Assembly (NCBI GenBank): GCA_946622285.1 | Contig: CAMOPK010000007.1 | Location: 1-43,404, forward strand | DNA: 43,404 nt | Source of the DNA: an uncultured Bacillota bacterium | Lineage (GTDB): Bacteria; Bacillota_I; Bacilli_A; RF39; UBA660 | Reading direction: 5' to 3' | In this document: piece by piece, positions 1 through 7,688 of the stretch | How the letters are laid out: every line of letters begins with the position of its first letter | Numbering within the stretch: the first letter of the stretch is position 1 | Made by a program: the position numbers and the translations under genes | The notes under the pieces: model-generated | Databases searched by the model: none | Told to the model about the DNA's origin: nothing | Seen by the model: the letters and a program-made list of their open reading frames with translations, nothing else

Positions 1-184
1 CTACTTCATATTTATATACTTTGATGTCATATTTATCCTTTATTTCGTCTAAAAATTTTATTTCAGCCTTACAGTGAATACAATCACTACTATGAAACAA
101 ATAAATACTTATTTGCTTAGCAGAAACAATTTCACAAGTAAATAAAAGAAATAAAACCAATAGTATTCTATTTACATATTTCAT
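1..184 (-). CDS. Exported thioredoxin-like CxxC protein (partial, C-terminus outside window)
   Basis: Reading leftward from an ATG at 184, 61 codons stay open to the window edge. The N-terminus is a signal peptide or membrane anchor: a Lys/Arg start, a leucine-rich core, then a Ser-Ala end near residue 22. A short beta-strand follows and then the motif Ser-Asp-Cys-Ile-His-Cys, the CxxC of a thioredoxin fold. The ATG overlaps the TGA of the preceding thioredoxin-like gene (ATGA), so the two are probably translationally coupled. It is likely an extracytoplasmic thiol-disulfide protein or the start of a longer membrane redox protein. The family cannot be decided from the visible third or so. Two redox proteins, one predicted cytoplasmic and one exported, in one operon suggest electron transfer across the membrane (inference). 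Confidence 0.6.
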   Translation of the reverse strand, partial: MKYVNRILLVLFLLFTCEIVSAKQISIYLFHSSDCIHCKAEIKFLDEIKDKYDIKVYKYEV

Positions 185-441
185 TTTAATCCCTCAATTA
201 TTTCTTCAATCTCTTTTTGCTTTTTTTCACCACAAATACGTGTTAATTCATTATCATTATCATCATAAATAATAGCAACTGGAAGTTTTTTGCCAATATC
301 TAGTTTACTAACTTCTTCTTCATCAAAATCATAATCTAATTCTGAAGTTTCAAACTCATATTTATTTGCAATTTCTTCATATATTGGTCTCATGATTATA
401 CATGCCGGACACCAAATCGCACTTACTCTAAGTATCTTCAT
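181..441 (-). CDS. Small thioredoxin/glutaredoxin-like protein
   Basis: This 86-residue protein has a thioredoxin-type active site Trp-Cys-Pro-Ala-Cys at residues 10-14 after the first beta-strand, and the Leu-Pro-Val segment near residue 54 that supplies the cis-proline of the fold. It has no signal peptide, so it should be cytoplasmic. At 86 residues it is shorter than canonical thioredoxin (about 105), closer to glutaredoxin-sized or trimmed thioredoxins. The ribosome-binding site AAGGAG overlaps the last codons of the upstream pentapeptide-repeat gene, two bases separate the genes, and its own stop overlaps the next start. It therefore belongs to the cysteine desulfurase operon and may act as a disulfide or persulfide reductase there (inference). 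Confidence 0.75.
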   Translation of the reverse strand: MKILRVSAIWCPACIIMRPIYEEIANKYEFETSELDYDFDEEEVSKLDIGKKLPVAIIYDDNDNELTRICGEKKQKEIEEIIEGLK

Positions 442-443
442 AT

Positions 444-1031
444 TTACTCCTTTATTACAATTCCAAGCAACTTAGATAAACTAAGTGCTTGAGTTTCATT
501 AACAATTAATCCTTTTAATGAGTATTCATCAATTAAGATATTATCAATTGATGAAGTGCTAAAATCAATCAGTTCTAAACTTGTTTTGAATATTTCAGCA
601 CCATCCAAATTACAATTATCAAAAGTAGTTTTACTAAAAATTGTCTCATTAAAACCTACTTTTAACATTTTGTTATCTTTAAATTTTACTTCTTTCAAAC
701 TTGCGCTTGCAAAACTATTATAAGTATTATTGCAATCTATAAAGTTTACCTTTTTGAACATCGAAGAATCAAAATTAACACCTACTAATTTACAACTGTT
801 AAAATTAGTTCTTACAAATGAGCAGTTTGAAAATCTAGAATTAGATAAATCGGTATTTTCAAAATTACAATCAAAAAAGTAACAATTGTTAAATATTATA
901 TTATTTGAAACAATTTTTTTAAATAAACAATTATTGAATTCAACATTATTAAATTCAGTAATATCATCAAAATTATTGAATTCAAAATAATTCATTGTTT
1001 CATCTAATAAAGATGAATCAAATATTTGCAT
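444..1031 (-). CDS. Pentapeptide-repeat protein
   Basis: The 195-residue product is built from about 20 degenerate five-residue units with Phe or Leu at every fifth place and Asn, Asp, Ser or Cys around it, for example FNNCYF and FSNCSF. This is the right-handed quadrilateral beta-helix of the pentapeptide-repeat family. It has no signal peptide and no transmembrane helix. An upstream ATG at 1055 lies in frame, but I chose the ATG at 1031: it forms a TAATG junction with the desulfurase stop and has AAAGG about 10 bases upstream. Members of the family include gyrase-protecting DNA mimics and many scaffolds of unknown role; nothing here points to a specific target. Asn is unusually abundant, partly from AT-rich codons. 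Confidence 0.75.
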   Translation of the reverse strand: MQIFDSSLLDETMNYFEFNNFDDITEFNNVEFNNCLFKKIVSNNIIFNNCYFFDCNFENTDLSNSRFSNCSFVRTNFNSCKLVGVNFDSSMFKKVNFIDCNNTYNSFASASLKEVKFKDNKMLKVGFNETIFSKTTFDNCNLDGAEIFKTSLELIDFSTSSIDNILIDEYSLKGLIVNETQALSLSKLLGIVIKE

Positions 1032-2149
1032 TACAAACTTAACCTTTCTTTGCATTCAGCAATTACTTTAACTGCTTCATCAATTTCTTTTTTAGTAGTT
1101 AAATAAGATAAACTTATTCTAACACTTGAAGAAGCTCTTTCTTCTGAATGAGTAAATTCAAGTACTGAAGCAGATATACCAGAACCACTAGCACATGCAG
1201 TCTGAGTAGAAATATAAATTTCTTTTTCTTCTAAAGCATGTTGGAATGTCTCTGGTTTAATACCTAATACACTCATATTTAAAATGTGAGGTATTGTATA
1301 TTCATTTTTATTTATAACGATACCATCAATTTCTTCTATTTTTGAAACTAAATATTCATTCATTTCTTTGACATGATTATATTTCTTATCAAAATCTTCA
1401 TACATCAATCTTAAAGCTTTTGCAAGTGATGCAATTAATGCTGGTGCTGGTGTCCCACTACGATATTTAGTAGTACTTTTACCACCATGAATCAATGGTT
1501 CAATATCAATATTAGACTTTCTTAAAAGAAGGCCAACTCCTTTAATGCCATATATCTTATGAGCAGACATAGATACTAAATCAACATTAGTTAAATCAAT
1601 ATCAATTTTCCCAATTGCTTGTGTTGCATCAACATGAAAAATTGTATTTTTAAAATCTTTCAACATTAAAGCAATTTCTTCAATTGGCTGACGAATTCCA
1701 ATTTCGCTATTAACAGCACCAATCGAAACTAATATTGTTTCATCAGTAATCATTTCTTTTAATTTTTTTACATCAACTAAGCCATTACTATCAAGTGGAG
1801 CAAAATCCACTTTAAATCCTTGCTTTTGCAAATAATTTAATGGAGCAACTATACTTGAATGTTCAAAATTAGTTGTAATTATATGATTGCCTCTATTCTT
1901 ATAACGCAAAGCAACGCCTTTTAAAGCGGTATTATTAGATTCTGAAGCGCCTGAAGTATATATAACTTCATGATCAATATTTAAAATCTTTTTAATTTGT
2001 TCAGTTGATGCATCAATTATTTTTTTTGCATCAACACCTAACTTATGTAATGAATTAGGATTCCCAATAAAATCTTTACTAACTTTAGTAAATGTATCTA
2101 AAACTTCTTCCCTAACAGGAGTAGTTGCTGAATAATCTAAATAAATCAT
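1031..2149 (-). CDS. nifS: Cysteine desulfurase (NifS/IscS family)
   Basis: This 372-residue PLP enzyme removes sulfur from L-cysteine as a persulfide for Fe-S clusters, thiolated tRNA or thiamine. The PLP lysine is Lys198 in Ser-Ala-His-Lys. The sulfur-carrying cysteine is Cys319 in Gln-Thr-Ala-Cys-Ala-Ser-Gly, and the Ser-Ser-Ser-Val-Arg-Ile-Ser motif follows. Length and motif order match the NifS/IscS class rather than SufS. No iscU, sufU or thiI is adjacent, so its acceptor is not shown here; instead a pentapeptide-repeat protein and two thioredoxin-like proteins follow in the same transcript. Translation starts after a good AGAGGTGA site 5 bases before the ATG. It has its own promoter just after the murE terminator. 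Confidence 0.93.
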   Translation of the reverse strand: MIYLDYSATTPVREEVLDTFTKVSKDFIGNPNSLHKLGVDAKKIIDASTEQIKKILNIDHEVIYTSGASESNNTALKGVALRYKNRGNHIITTNFEHSSIVAPLNYLQKQGFKVDFAPLDSNGLVDVKKLKEMITDETILVSIGAVNSEIGIRQPIEEIALMLKDFKNTIFHVDATQAIGKIDIDLTNVDLVSMSAHKIYGIKGVGLLLRKSNIDIEPLIHGGKSTTKYRSGTPAPALIASLAKALRLMYEDFDKKYNHVKEMNEYLVSKIEEIDGIVINKNEYTIPHILNMSVLGIKPETFQHALEEKEIYISTQTACASGSGISASVLEFTHSEERASSSVRISLSYLTTKKEIDEAVKVIAECKERLSL

Positions 2150-2165
2150 AATATCACCTCTCTTA

Positions 2166-2194
2166 ATTATAACTTATTTCATATATAAAATAAA
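2166..2194 (-). promoter_or_regulatory. Promoter of the cysteine desulfurase operon
   Basis: On the minus strand a perfect TATAAT (2166-2171) lies 17 bases downstream of TTTATT (2189-2194), a weak -35. It sits between the murE terminator and the desulfurase start, predicting a leader of under 20 bases. Confidence 0.6.
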
Positions 2195-2205
2195 GAAAAA
2201 AATCA

Positions 2206-2234
2206 TAAAAAAAGATGTGAATTATCACATCTTT
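2206..2234 (-). terminator. Rho-independent terminator of murE
   Basis: A perfect 10-bp stem (2211-2220 with 2225-2234) closes a four-base loop and runs into a T-rich tract on the minus strand. It begins at the base after the murE stop codon. Confidence 0.85.
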
Positions 2235-3608
2235 CTATTTTAATTCAGCAATTATTTTATTAACTTCTTCTACATCGTCAAAGTGAATTGTATGATCACC
2301 AAGATTTAAGTAATCTTCATGACCTTTTCCTAATATTAATAAAACGTCTCCACTTTCTAGATAACTAATTCCTTTCTCAATTGCTTCTCTTCTATCTAAA
2401 ATAACTTCATAATCGTCATTTATTACACCTTTAAGTAAATCCCCTACTATTTGATTAATATCTTCTTGATTCAAATGATTAGTTGTTATAATTGTTTTTT
2501 TAGCATAACTCATAACAATTCTTGTCATTTCTGGCCTCTTTTCGCGATCACGACTGCCACGAACTCCAAAGACGACATATATATTCCCCTTTGTTATTTC
2601 TTTAAATGTACCAATTATTTTATCTAATCCATCTGGTGTATGGGCGTAGTCAACGACAATTAAATTATCTTTATATTTAATCATTTCCATACGACCCTTA
2701 CCATTATTTAACTTAGGTGTAACACTAGCTATTTTTTCATATGAATAACCCATATCATGTAATATTGCAATTACTGGAAGTATATTGTAAATATTATATA
2801 AACCAACTAACTTCATATGAAATTCTTGAGTTTCATTATTATTTTTAAGCGTAAATTTAGTTCCATCAAGCGAGAAGTTATAATCAATTACTTGATAGTC
2901 TCCACCATTAACACCATAAGTAAAATTAGTATTTTGATTTAAAGAATAATATGAACAACGTTCATCATCAAAATTGATAAATGCTTTACCAGTGTTTTTA
3001 AGATTCTCAAAGACTTTTCTTTTAGTCTCAGCATAATTCTCCATTGTCTTATGAAAATCTAAGTGATCACGCGTTAAATTAGTAAAAACGGCATAATCAT
3101 AATGAAGCGTATCAAGCCTATGATGAGCTATACCCTGACTTGAAGCTTCAATTGAAAAATATTGGCACCCATTATTATATGCAGAAACCATAGCTTCATA
3201 TATTTCGCATATATCAGGAGTTGTATTATCTAATTTATACATTTTGCCTTCAGGTTCAAAAAAGCCTAAAGTCCCAAGATAAGCACATCTTTTACCAAGT
3301 AAATTTAATGCTTGATAATATAAATATGCCATTGTTGTTTTTCCGTTAGTACCAGTTACAACCATAATATTCATGTTATCAAAAACTTCTTTATAAGTAG
3401 TTTCTAGATAATGGTCTAAATATTCACGTGTATCTGGAACATGAACTGTTGGAACAGAATATTCTCCATACTCACATACTACTTTTGCTGCGCCTGCTGC
3501 AATGGCATTTTCAATATATTTATGTCCATCATTAGCTATTGTTTTAACAGCGACAAAAGTATCCCCTGGTTTTATCTTTCTTGAGTCTGTTTTTATATCA
3601 AATTTCAT
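2235..3608 (-). CDS. murE: UDP-N-acetylmuramoyl-peptide ligase MurE
   Basis: This 457-residue Mur ligase adds the third amino acid (a diamino acid) to UDP-MurNAc-L-Ala-D-Glu in the cytoplasmic phase of peptidoglycan synthesis. It has the ATP-binding motif TGTNGKTT at 85-92, the Thr-Arg-Asp-His-Leu-Asp-Phe-His block at 179-186 and the Lys-containing block near 196. The third domain has Val-Asp-Tyr-Ala-His-Thr-Pro at 319-325 and Arg-Asp-Arg-Glu-Lys-Arg-Pro around 353-359. The DNPR motif typical of meso-diaminopimelate-adding enzymes is replaced by Asn-His-Leu-Asn at 377-380, so a different residue such as lysine is likely (inference). It is monocistronic, with its own promoter and terminator. 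The start follows an AGGTGA site. Confidence 0.93.
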   Translation of the reverse strand: MKFDIKTDSRKIKPGDTFVAVKTIANDGHKYIENAIAAGAAKVVCEYGEYSVPTVHVPDTREYLDHYLETTYKEVFDNMNIMVVTGTNGKTTMAYLYYQALNLLGKRCAYLGTLGFFEPEGKMYKLDNTTPDICEIYEAMVSAYNNGCQYFSIEASSQGIAHHRLDTLHYDYAVFTNLTRDHLDFHKTMENYAETKRKVFENLKNTGKAFINFDDERCSYYSLNQNTNFTYGVNGGDYQVIDYNFSLDGTKFTLKNNNETQEFHMKLVGLYNIYNILPVIAILHDMGYSYEKIASVTPKLNNGKGRMEMIKYKDNLIVVDYAHTPDGLDKIIGTFKEITKGNIYVVFGVRGSRDREKRPEMTRIVMSYAKKTIITTNHLNQEDINQIVGDLLKGVINDDYEVILDRREAIEKGISYLESGDVLLILGKGHEDYLNLGDHTIHFDDVEEVNKIIAELK

Positions 3609-3623
3609 ATTATCACCTATTTA

Positions 3624-3652
3624 ATTATAACACATTTATAAATATGTAAACA
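3624..3652 (-). promoter_or_regulatory. Promoter of murE (extended -10)
   Basis: On the minus strand TGTTATAAT gives an extended -10 (hexamer 3624-3629). The -35 is weak (TGTTTA, 17 bases upstream). It follows directly on the terminator of the upstream gene. Confidence 0.6.
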
Positions 3653-3676
3653 AAAAAAGAAGCCTAATTGGCTTCT
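3652..3676 (-). terminator. Terminator of the glucosaminidase gene
   Basis: A stem AGAAGCC/GGCTTCT (3658-3676) is followed on the minus strand by seven Ts. The hairpin contains the last codons and the TAG stop of the gene. Confidence 0.87.
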
Positions 3677-6600
3677 ATTTTCATTTCAATTCTAAATCTT
3701 TTTGATGTATTTAAATTGAATGTTACTTTTTTATTATCAAATGTTGATGTTACGTTTTTCAAGTCTTTCATGAATATATCATTCAACTCGCCAAAGTCAT
3801 CAATATTTCCAACTTTAGTTTGAATATAAATAATATAATCACCAACTGGTAATGATTTAATATCTATCTCATTATTAAACCATCCACGTTCTCTTGTAAA
3901 TCCGTCACTTACATTTATTGGAATATCAACTCCAACTATTGAACCAATATCAAACGTATATCTTTCATGTGTAGTTTGATTTTCAAAAATCATATTTCTA
4001 GTAACATTTTCCTTTGGTGCATATGATACGCCAATGTTATAAGATGTTCCTTTTATCAAAAGTTTACTACCATTTAATTCAAGATTTTTATAGCTATTAA
4101 TCATATTTGTTGGACTATTAACTTCCATATTTGATATGAGTCCATTTTCAAACACAAATAGTTCAATCGGATAACTATCTAGATAATTATTGTTTCTAAA
4201 TAAGAACCCTTTTGATCCGGATACTCCTTTAGATGACATTGGTTTTGCAAACATGTTTCTAAATAACATAACTGTTTCTAAATTATCTTTACGAGCCCTT
4301 ACATATAATGTATATTCTCCATGTCCAAGATTATCTAAAGAAACATTACCCTTAAACCATGTAGCAGAATAATCATATTTAGAATCTTTATAATGTCTTT
4401 CTGGTCTTCCATCTAAGAATCTTTCAAGTGGAATAACTACATTCTCATTTGTAGTGTTGTTCCTAGCGATTAAATCATAAGTAATTGTATCACTTTCACG
4501 ATTATTAGTTCCTTTTATTGCTAAATAACCACTTATATTAAGTTTGTTGTTTTTAAAAGTCAATTCATTGAAATAGAAGTCGCCATCTTTTTCAATATAA
4601 TCAATTTCTTCAACTTTAATTGTTATTTTTTTTGTTGTAGTTTGATTATCATTATCTTTTACAGTATAAGTTATTTCATATGAGCCAACTTTAGTTGTAT
4701 CAACAACTCCAGAATAAGTTACTTTATTAGTTAAATCTCCATCCTCAATATCAGAAGCAGAAACTCCAGATAGATAGTTAAATTTATCATTTAATTTGAT
4801 TGTTCGATTACTTGCATTTAATACTGGAAATTCATTTTTAATAACTTTAACATTAATTTTTTTAGTAATACTAAAGTTTTGATATGTTGCTTTATAAGTT
4901 ACACTATAAGTACCAATTTGATTAATATTTACAGTATTTTCAACAACTTCAAAATTATTTATTTGGTTTCCATATGTATCATATACTTTGGCATAATTCT
5001 TTGGATCAAATGCTTTGAATTGCTTTATTTCAATATCAGTTGCTTCTATTATTGGTGCTTCACTTGGAAGAACTGTTACAATAATTTCTTTTGAAACCGT
5101 AAAATTAGAATTATCAGTTACTTTATATGTAATTTTATATTCCCCTATGGTATTAGAATCAACTGTACCTGTAACTGTTATATTATTTGTTAAATCACCA
5201 TTTTCAGGATCAATCGCAGTTACATTTTTAAGCAAATCTACATTTTCTCCACGATATATTGAAAATGATTCTGCATTTATATTTGTTTCTTGATTTGATA
5301 CATATAAATATTCAGCTTTAATATAACCATAACTATATTCAAAATTATAGAAATCAGAATTATTAACGTTTTGATTTTTATCCAATGATGTATCAGTATA
5401 AACTTTATACCAAGGTGTTCCACTAGCATCAAATACTTTCTCAGTAACAATATAACTCATATTATTTACTAAGTGTCCATATTTATTATTCTTAGTTAAA
5501 TATATTGTTGCTGAACTATCACTTGGCTGCTTCTTGATTGGAATAGCTTCACTTGTCTCTTTAATACCAAGTGTATATTTTTTATAATCTTGAGAACCAA
5601 ATGACTTATCATAGTTTAAGGCATTTTTAGCATTTTTTTCACCCCAATATGGATCTGATGCATAGTTTACTCCAAAACCACTACCTTTGTTTCCGAAGAA
5701 TGCTCCGAAGAAATATGAACCAGTTGGTAGCGAGTAAGAACCACCAGTTAATTTAGCATAAGCAACTATAGAATCATAAATTGTATCATATGATCTTGCT
5801 CGTTCAATTGGATTTGAATCAACTGCACCGAGTCCAAATAAATTGTGTTTAAATAATGCTAACGCACTTGTACCATTACCACTTTCAGTCTGAGCAGTAC
5901 CAAACATAAGTAAAGCATTTACACCAAGTTCAGATTGAACTCTGATAAAGTCATCGCCCGCATCATATAATGCTGAAACACCAACTCTTGAAACGTTTTT
6001 ATTCCATCCATCTTCAAGTGTATAATAAACAACGTTCGGATCAGGTGCACACGTAAATCCTTTATTTTTAATTGACTGATTAAAATCTTCAGCCGTATAA
6101 TTTGTTAAATTATGAGTTGGCAAATACATATAGTAGTTAAAATATGGTTTAGTATAGTTAACTGCATGCTCAAATGTCTCATTGTAATAATCATCTAACA
6201 TTTTATCAAGTTCAGTGTAAAAATAGTTGCCATCAAAACTAAAATATTTTACTCCTTGTACAAAGCCTTCTGGAGTTTCACCAAGGTTGATTTCCTGTTG
6301 TTTATATTTGCCACCTTCATAATAACGATATTGGTGAATAAAGCTCCTATTAGAATTAACATAATAGAATGTTGTAAATGAATTATTCTCTTCCTTAGCA
6401 AGCACTTCACCTGTTTCTAGATTTTTACCTGCTACATATGCATACCCATCATTAAAGGCTATCTTATACCACAAGTGTCCATCGTTCTCAAGCTTATCAA
6501 CAAAAGGCCAACTCGAACCAGCTTTAATAGTTGAAATTTGATTTGTATTATTTTCAGTTCTCTCTGGACTTGTTCTAACTCTTAATGAAGTTTTAGTAAT

Positions 6601-7071
6601 TATTGTATTAATATTTAGTTGAGATATTGGAACAATATTAACATATGTTGAACTCGTCCAACCAGATGCACCACTTATTTTAATTTTCGACGTTCCATAT
6701 GTTGGACTTCCATCAATAAAGGCTCCATCTACACCCCAGTTTCTCGAAAAATATGTATACGCTGTTTTGTTTTTAGTATTTTCATACTTATAAATATAAC
6801 TTAGACCACTAGTACCTGCGAAATTAGCTACAGCATAACGTGCATTTACAATTTTATCGTCTTTATAAATTGCAGCTACTTTATAAGATGTTGATGGATA
6901 TTCACGCATTATTTGCTTAGCCTCATTATAATCATCTGTGCAACCTATATATTCGCTAGTGCTATCAGTATTAACTGTTTTTATAGTATATGTCTTATCG
7001 CATGTCAAAGCTTTGGTATTAGATACCATTAAAATCAATGTTAAAATTGTAATTAATTTAAACTTTTTCAT
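3664..7071 (-). CDS. Large secreted N-acetylglucosaminidase with SH3 and Ig-like domains
   Basis: This 1135-residue autolysin-type enzyme should cleave the glycan strands of peptidoglycan outside the cell. A signal peptide spans residues 1-21, ending at Thr-Lys-Ala. Bacterial SH3-like domains lie at about 158-217 and 505-590 around a glucosaminidase (LytD/FlgJ-type) domain at about 365-495. Its likely catalytic glutamate is Glu396 in Ala-Gln-Thr-Glu-Ser-Gly, followed by the Asn-Leu-Phe-Gly-Leu block. Three DUF5011-type Ig-like domains (about 600-668, 672-750, 753-830) follow, then an unassigned beta-rich C-terminus. I chose the ATG at 7071, after GGGATG and at the start of the signal peptide; an upstream in-frame ATG at 7122 lies in the promoter. 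No LPxTG motif or C-terminal helix was seen, so attachment is probably through SH3 or Ig domains. Confidence 0.88.
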   Translation of the reverse strand: MKKFKLITILTLILMVSNTKALTCDKTYTIKTVNTDSTSEYIGCTDDYNEAKQIMREYPSTSYKVAAIYKDDKIVNARYAVANFAGTSGLSYIYKYENTKNKTAYTYFSRNWGVDGAFIDGSPTYGTSKIKISGASGWTSSTYVNIVPISQLNINTIITKTSLRVRTSPERTENNTNQISTIKAGSSWPFVDKLENDGHLWYKIAFNDGYAYVAGKNLETGEVLAKEENNSFTTFYYVNSNRSFIHQYRYYEGGKYKQQEINLGETPEGFVQGVKYFSFDGNYFYTELDKMLDDYYNETFEHAVNYTKPYFNYYMYLPTHNLTNYTAEDFNQSIKNKGFTCAPDPNVVYYTLEDGWNKNVSRVGVSALYDAGDDFIRVQSELGVNALLMFGTAQTESGNGTSALALFKHNLFGLGAVDSNPIERARSYDTIYDSIVAYAKLTGGSYSLPTGSYFFGAFFGNKGSGFGVNYASDPYWGEKNAKNALNYDKSFGSQDYKKYTLGIKETSEAIPIKKQPSDSSATIYLTKNNKYGHLVNNMSYIVTEKVFDASGTPWYKVYTDTSLDKNQNVNNSDFYNFEYSYGYIKAEYLYVSNQETNINAESFSIYRGENVDLLKNVTAIDPENGDLTNNITVTGTVDSNTIGEYKITYKVTDNSNFTVSKEIIVTVLPSEAPIIEATDIEIKQFKAFDPKNYAKVYDTYGNQINNFEVVENTVNINQIGTYSVTYKATYQNFSITKKINVKVIKNEFPVLNASNRTIKLNDKFNYLSGVSASDIEDGDLTNKVTYSGVVDTTKVGSYEITYTVKDNDNQTTTKKITIKVEEIDYIEKDGDFYFNELTFKNNKLNISGYLAIKGTNNRESDTITYDLIARNNTTNENVVIPLERFLDGRPERHYKDSKYDYSATWFKGNVSLDNLGHGEYTLYVRARKDNLETVMLFRNMFAKPMSSKGVSGSKGFLFRNNNYLDSYPIELFVFENGLISNMEVNSPTNMINSYKNLELNGSKLLIKGTSYNIGVSYAPKENVTRNMIFENQTTHERYTFDIGSIVGVDIPINVSDGFTRERGWFNNEIDIKSLPVGDYIIYIQTKVGNIDDFGELNDIFMKDLKNVTSTFDNKKVTFNLNTSKRFRIEMKIEAN

Positions 7072-7093
7072 ACAATCATCCCATTCTCTTTTA

Positions 7094-7122
7094 ATTATAT
7101 CAAAAAAAAAGAGGTTTTGCAT
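7094..7122 (-). promoter_or_regulatory. Promoter of the glucosaminidase gene
   Basis: On the minus strand TGATATAAT is an extended -10 (hexamer 7094-7099) with a poor -35 (ATGCAA at 7117-7122) and a T-rich spacer. It lies between the upstream terminator and the signal-peptide start. Confidence 0.55.
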
Positions 7123-7131
7123 TAAACCATG

Positions 7132-7159
7132 AAAAAAGTTGACGCTATTGTGTCAACTT
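7132..7159 (-). terminator. Terminator overlapping the end of the 154-residue gene
   Basis: An inverted repeat AAGTTGAC/GTCAACTT with an eight-base loop is followed by a T-run on the minus strand. The stop codon TAG (7145-7147) is in the loop. Confidence 0.85.
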
Positions 7160-7609
7160 ATTAACTTTAACGTATGACCTTACTGGTTCTGGTTCAAATT
7201 CACTATATAAATCTACAATATTTCTACCAGCTAATTCTATATTAGTTTGATTTGGTCTATTAAGATTATTAGCCAAATCTCTACCTATAGTCATATAATA
7301 AGAATTTTCATCTTCTTGTTCAACTAACAAGAAATTATTACCATCTCTAATAGGATCTGTTGATGATACAAATGTATCACCTTTAATTTCATACAACCCT
7401 TGAACAATTTGAAACATTTCTCCGGCTTCAGAAGTTATTTTTAATGATATACCTTCAAATTCTTTTCTTGCAGGTCCTTCAATAACTTCATCATGATAAA
7501 GAGTAAAATTAATTTTGCCTTTTTTACCTCTAGAAATAACTAATTGATTTCCATAGATGTCAATGCAACTCAAATGTGGACGTTTAATATTATTTGCAAC
7601 ATTTGCCAT
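7145..7609 (-). CDS. Conserved-looking hypothetical protein, 154 residues
   Basis: I do not recognise this family. The protein is soluble, with no signal peptide or transmembrane segment, mildly acidic, and appears mostly beta-strand in its first 110 residues. Asn-Arg-Pro and Glu-Pro-Glu-Pro-Val segments occur near the C-terminus. The start is secure: ATG after AGGAG with seven bases between. The promoter is the best match to consensus in the window (TTGACA, 18 bases, extended TATAAT) and the gene ends in its own terminator, so it should be a strongly transcribed single-gene unit. Strong promoter and small size suggest an abundant protein, but I assign no function. Confidence 0.7.
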   Translation of the reverse strand: MANVANNIKRPHLSCIDIYGNQLVISRGKKGKINFTLYHDEVIEGPARKEFEGISLKITSEAGEMFQIVQGLYEIKGDTFVSSTDPIRDGNNFLLVEQEDENSYYMTIGRDLANNLNRPNQTNIELAGRNIVDLYSEFEPEPVRSYVKVNKLTQ

Positions 7610-7639
7610 TTTTTCTCCTTCTTTCTTTAGAGGAGAAGT

Positions 7640-7669
7640 ATTATATCACGAACATTTTACATTTGTCAA
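7640..7669 (-). promoter_or_regulatory. Near-consensus promoter of the 154-residue gene
   Basis: On the minus strand TTGACA (7664-7669) is followed after 18 bases by TATAAT (7640-7645), itself preceded by TGA as an extended -10. It starts only about 20 bases past the recD2 stop. Confidence 0.85.
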
Positions 7670-7688
7670 GTTTTTTTTAATTTTTTTG

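Noticed and set aside
7613-7637. A 7-bp inverted repeat TTCTCCT/AGGAGAA that would hide the ribosome-binding site of the 154-residue gene
   Set aside because: The predicted transcription start (about 7 bases after the -10 at 7640-7645) falls inside one arm, so the RNA would lack a complete stem.
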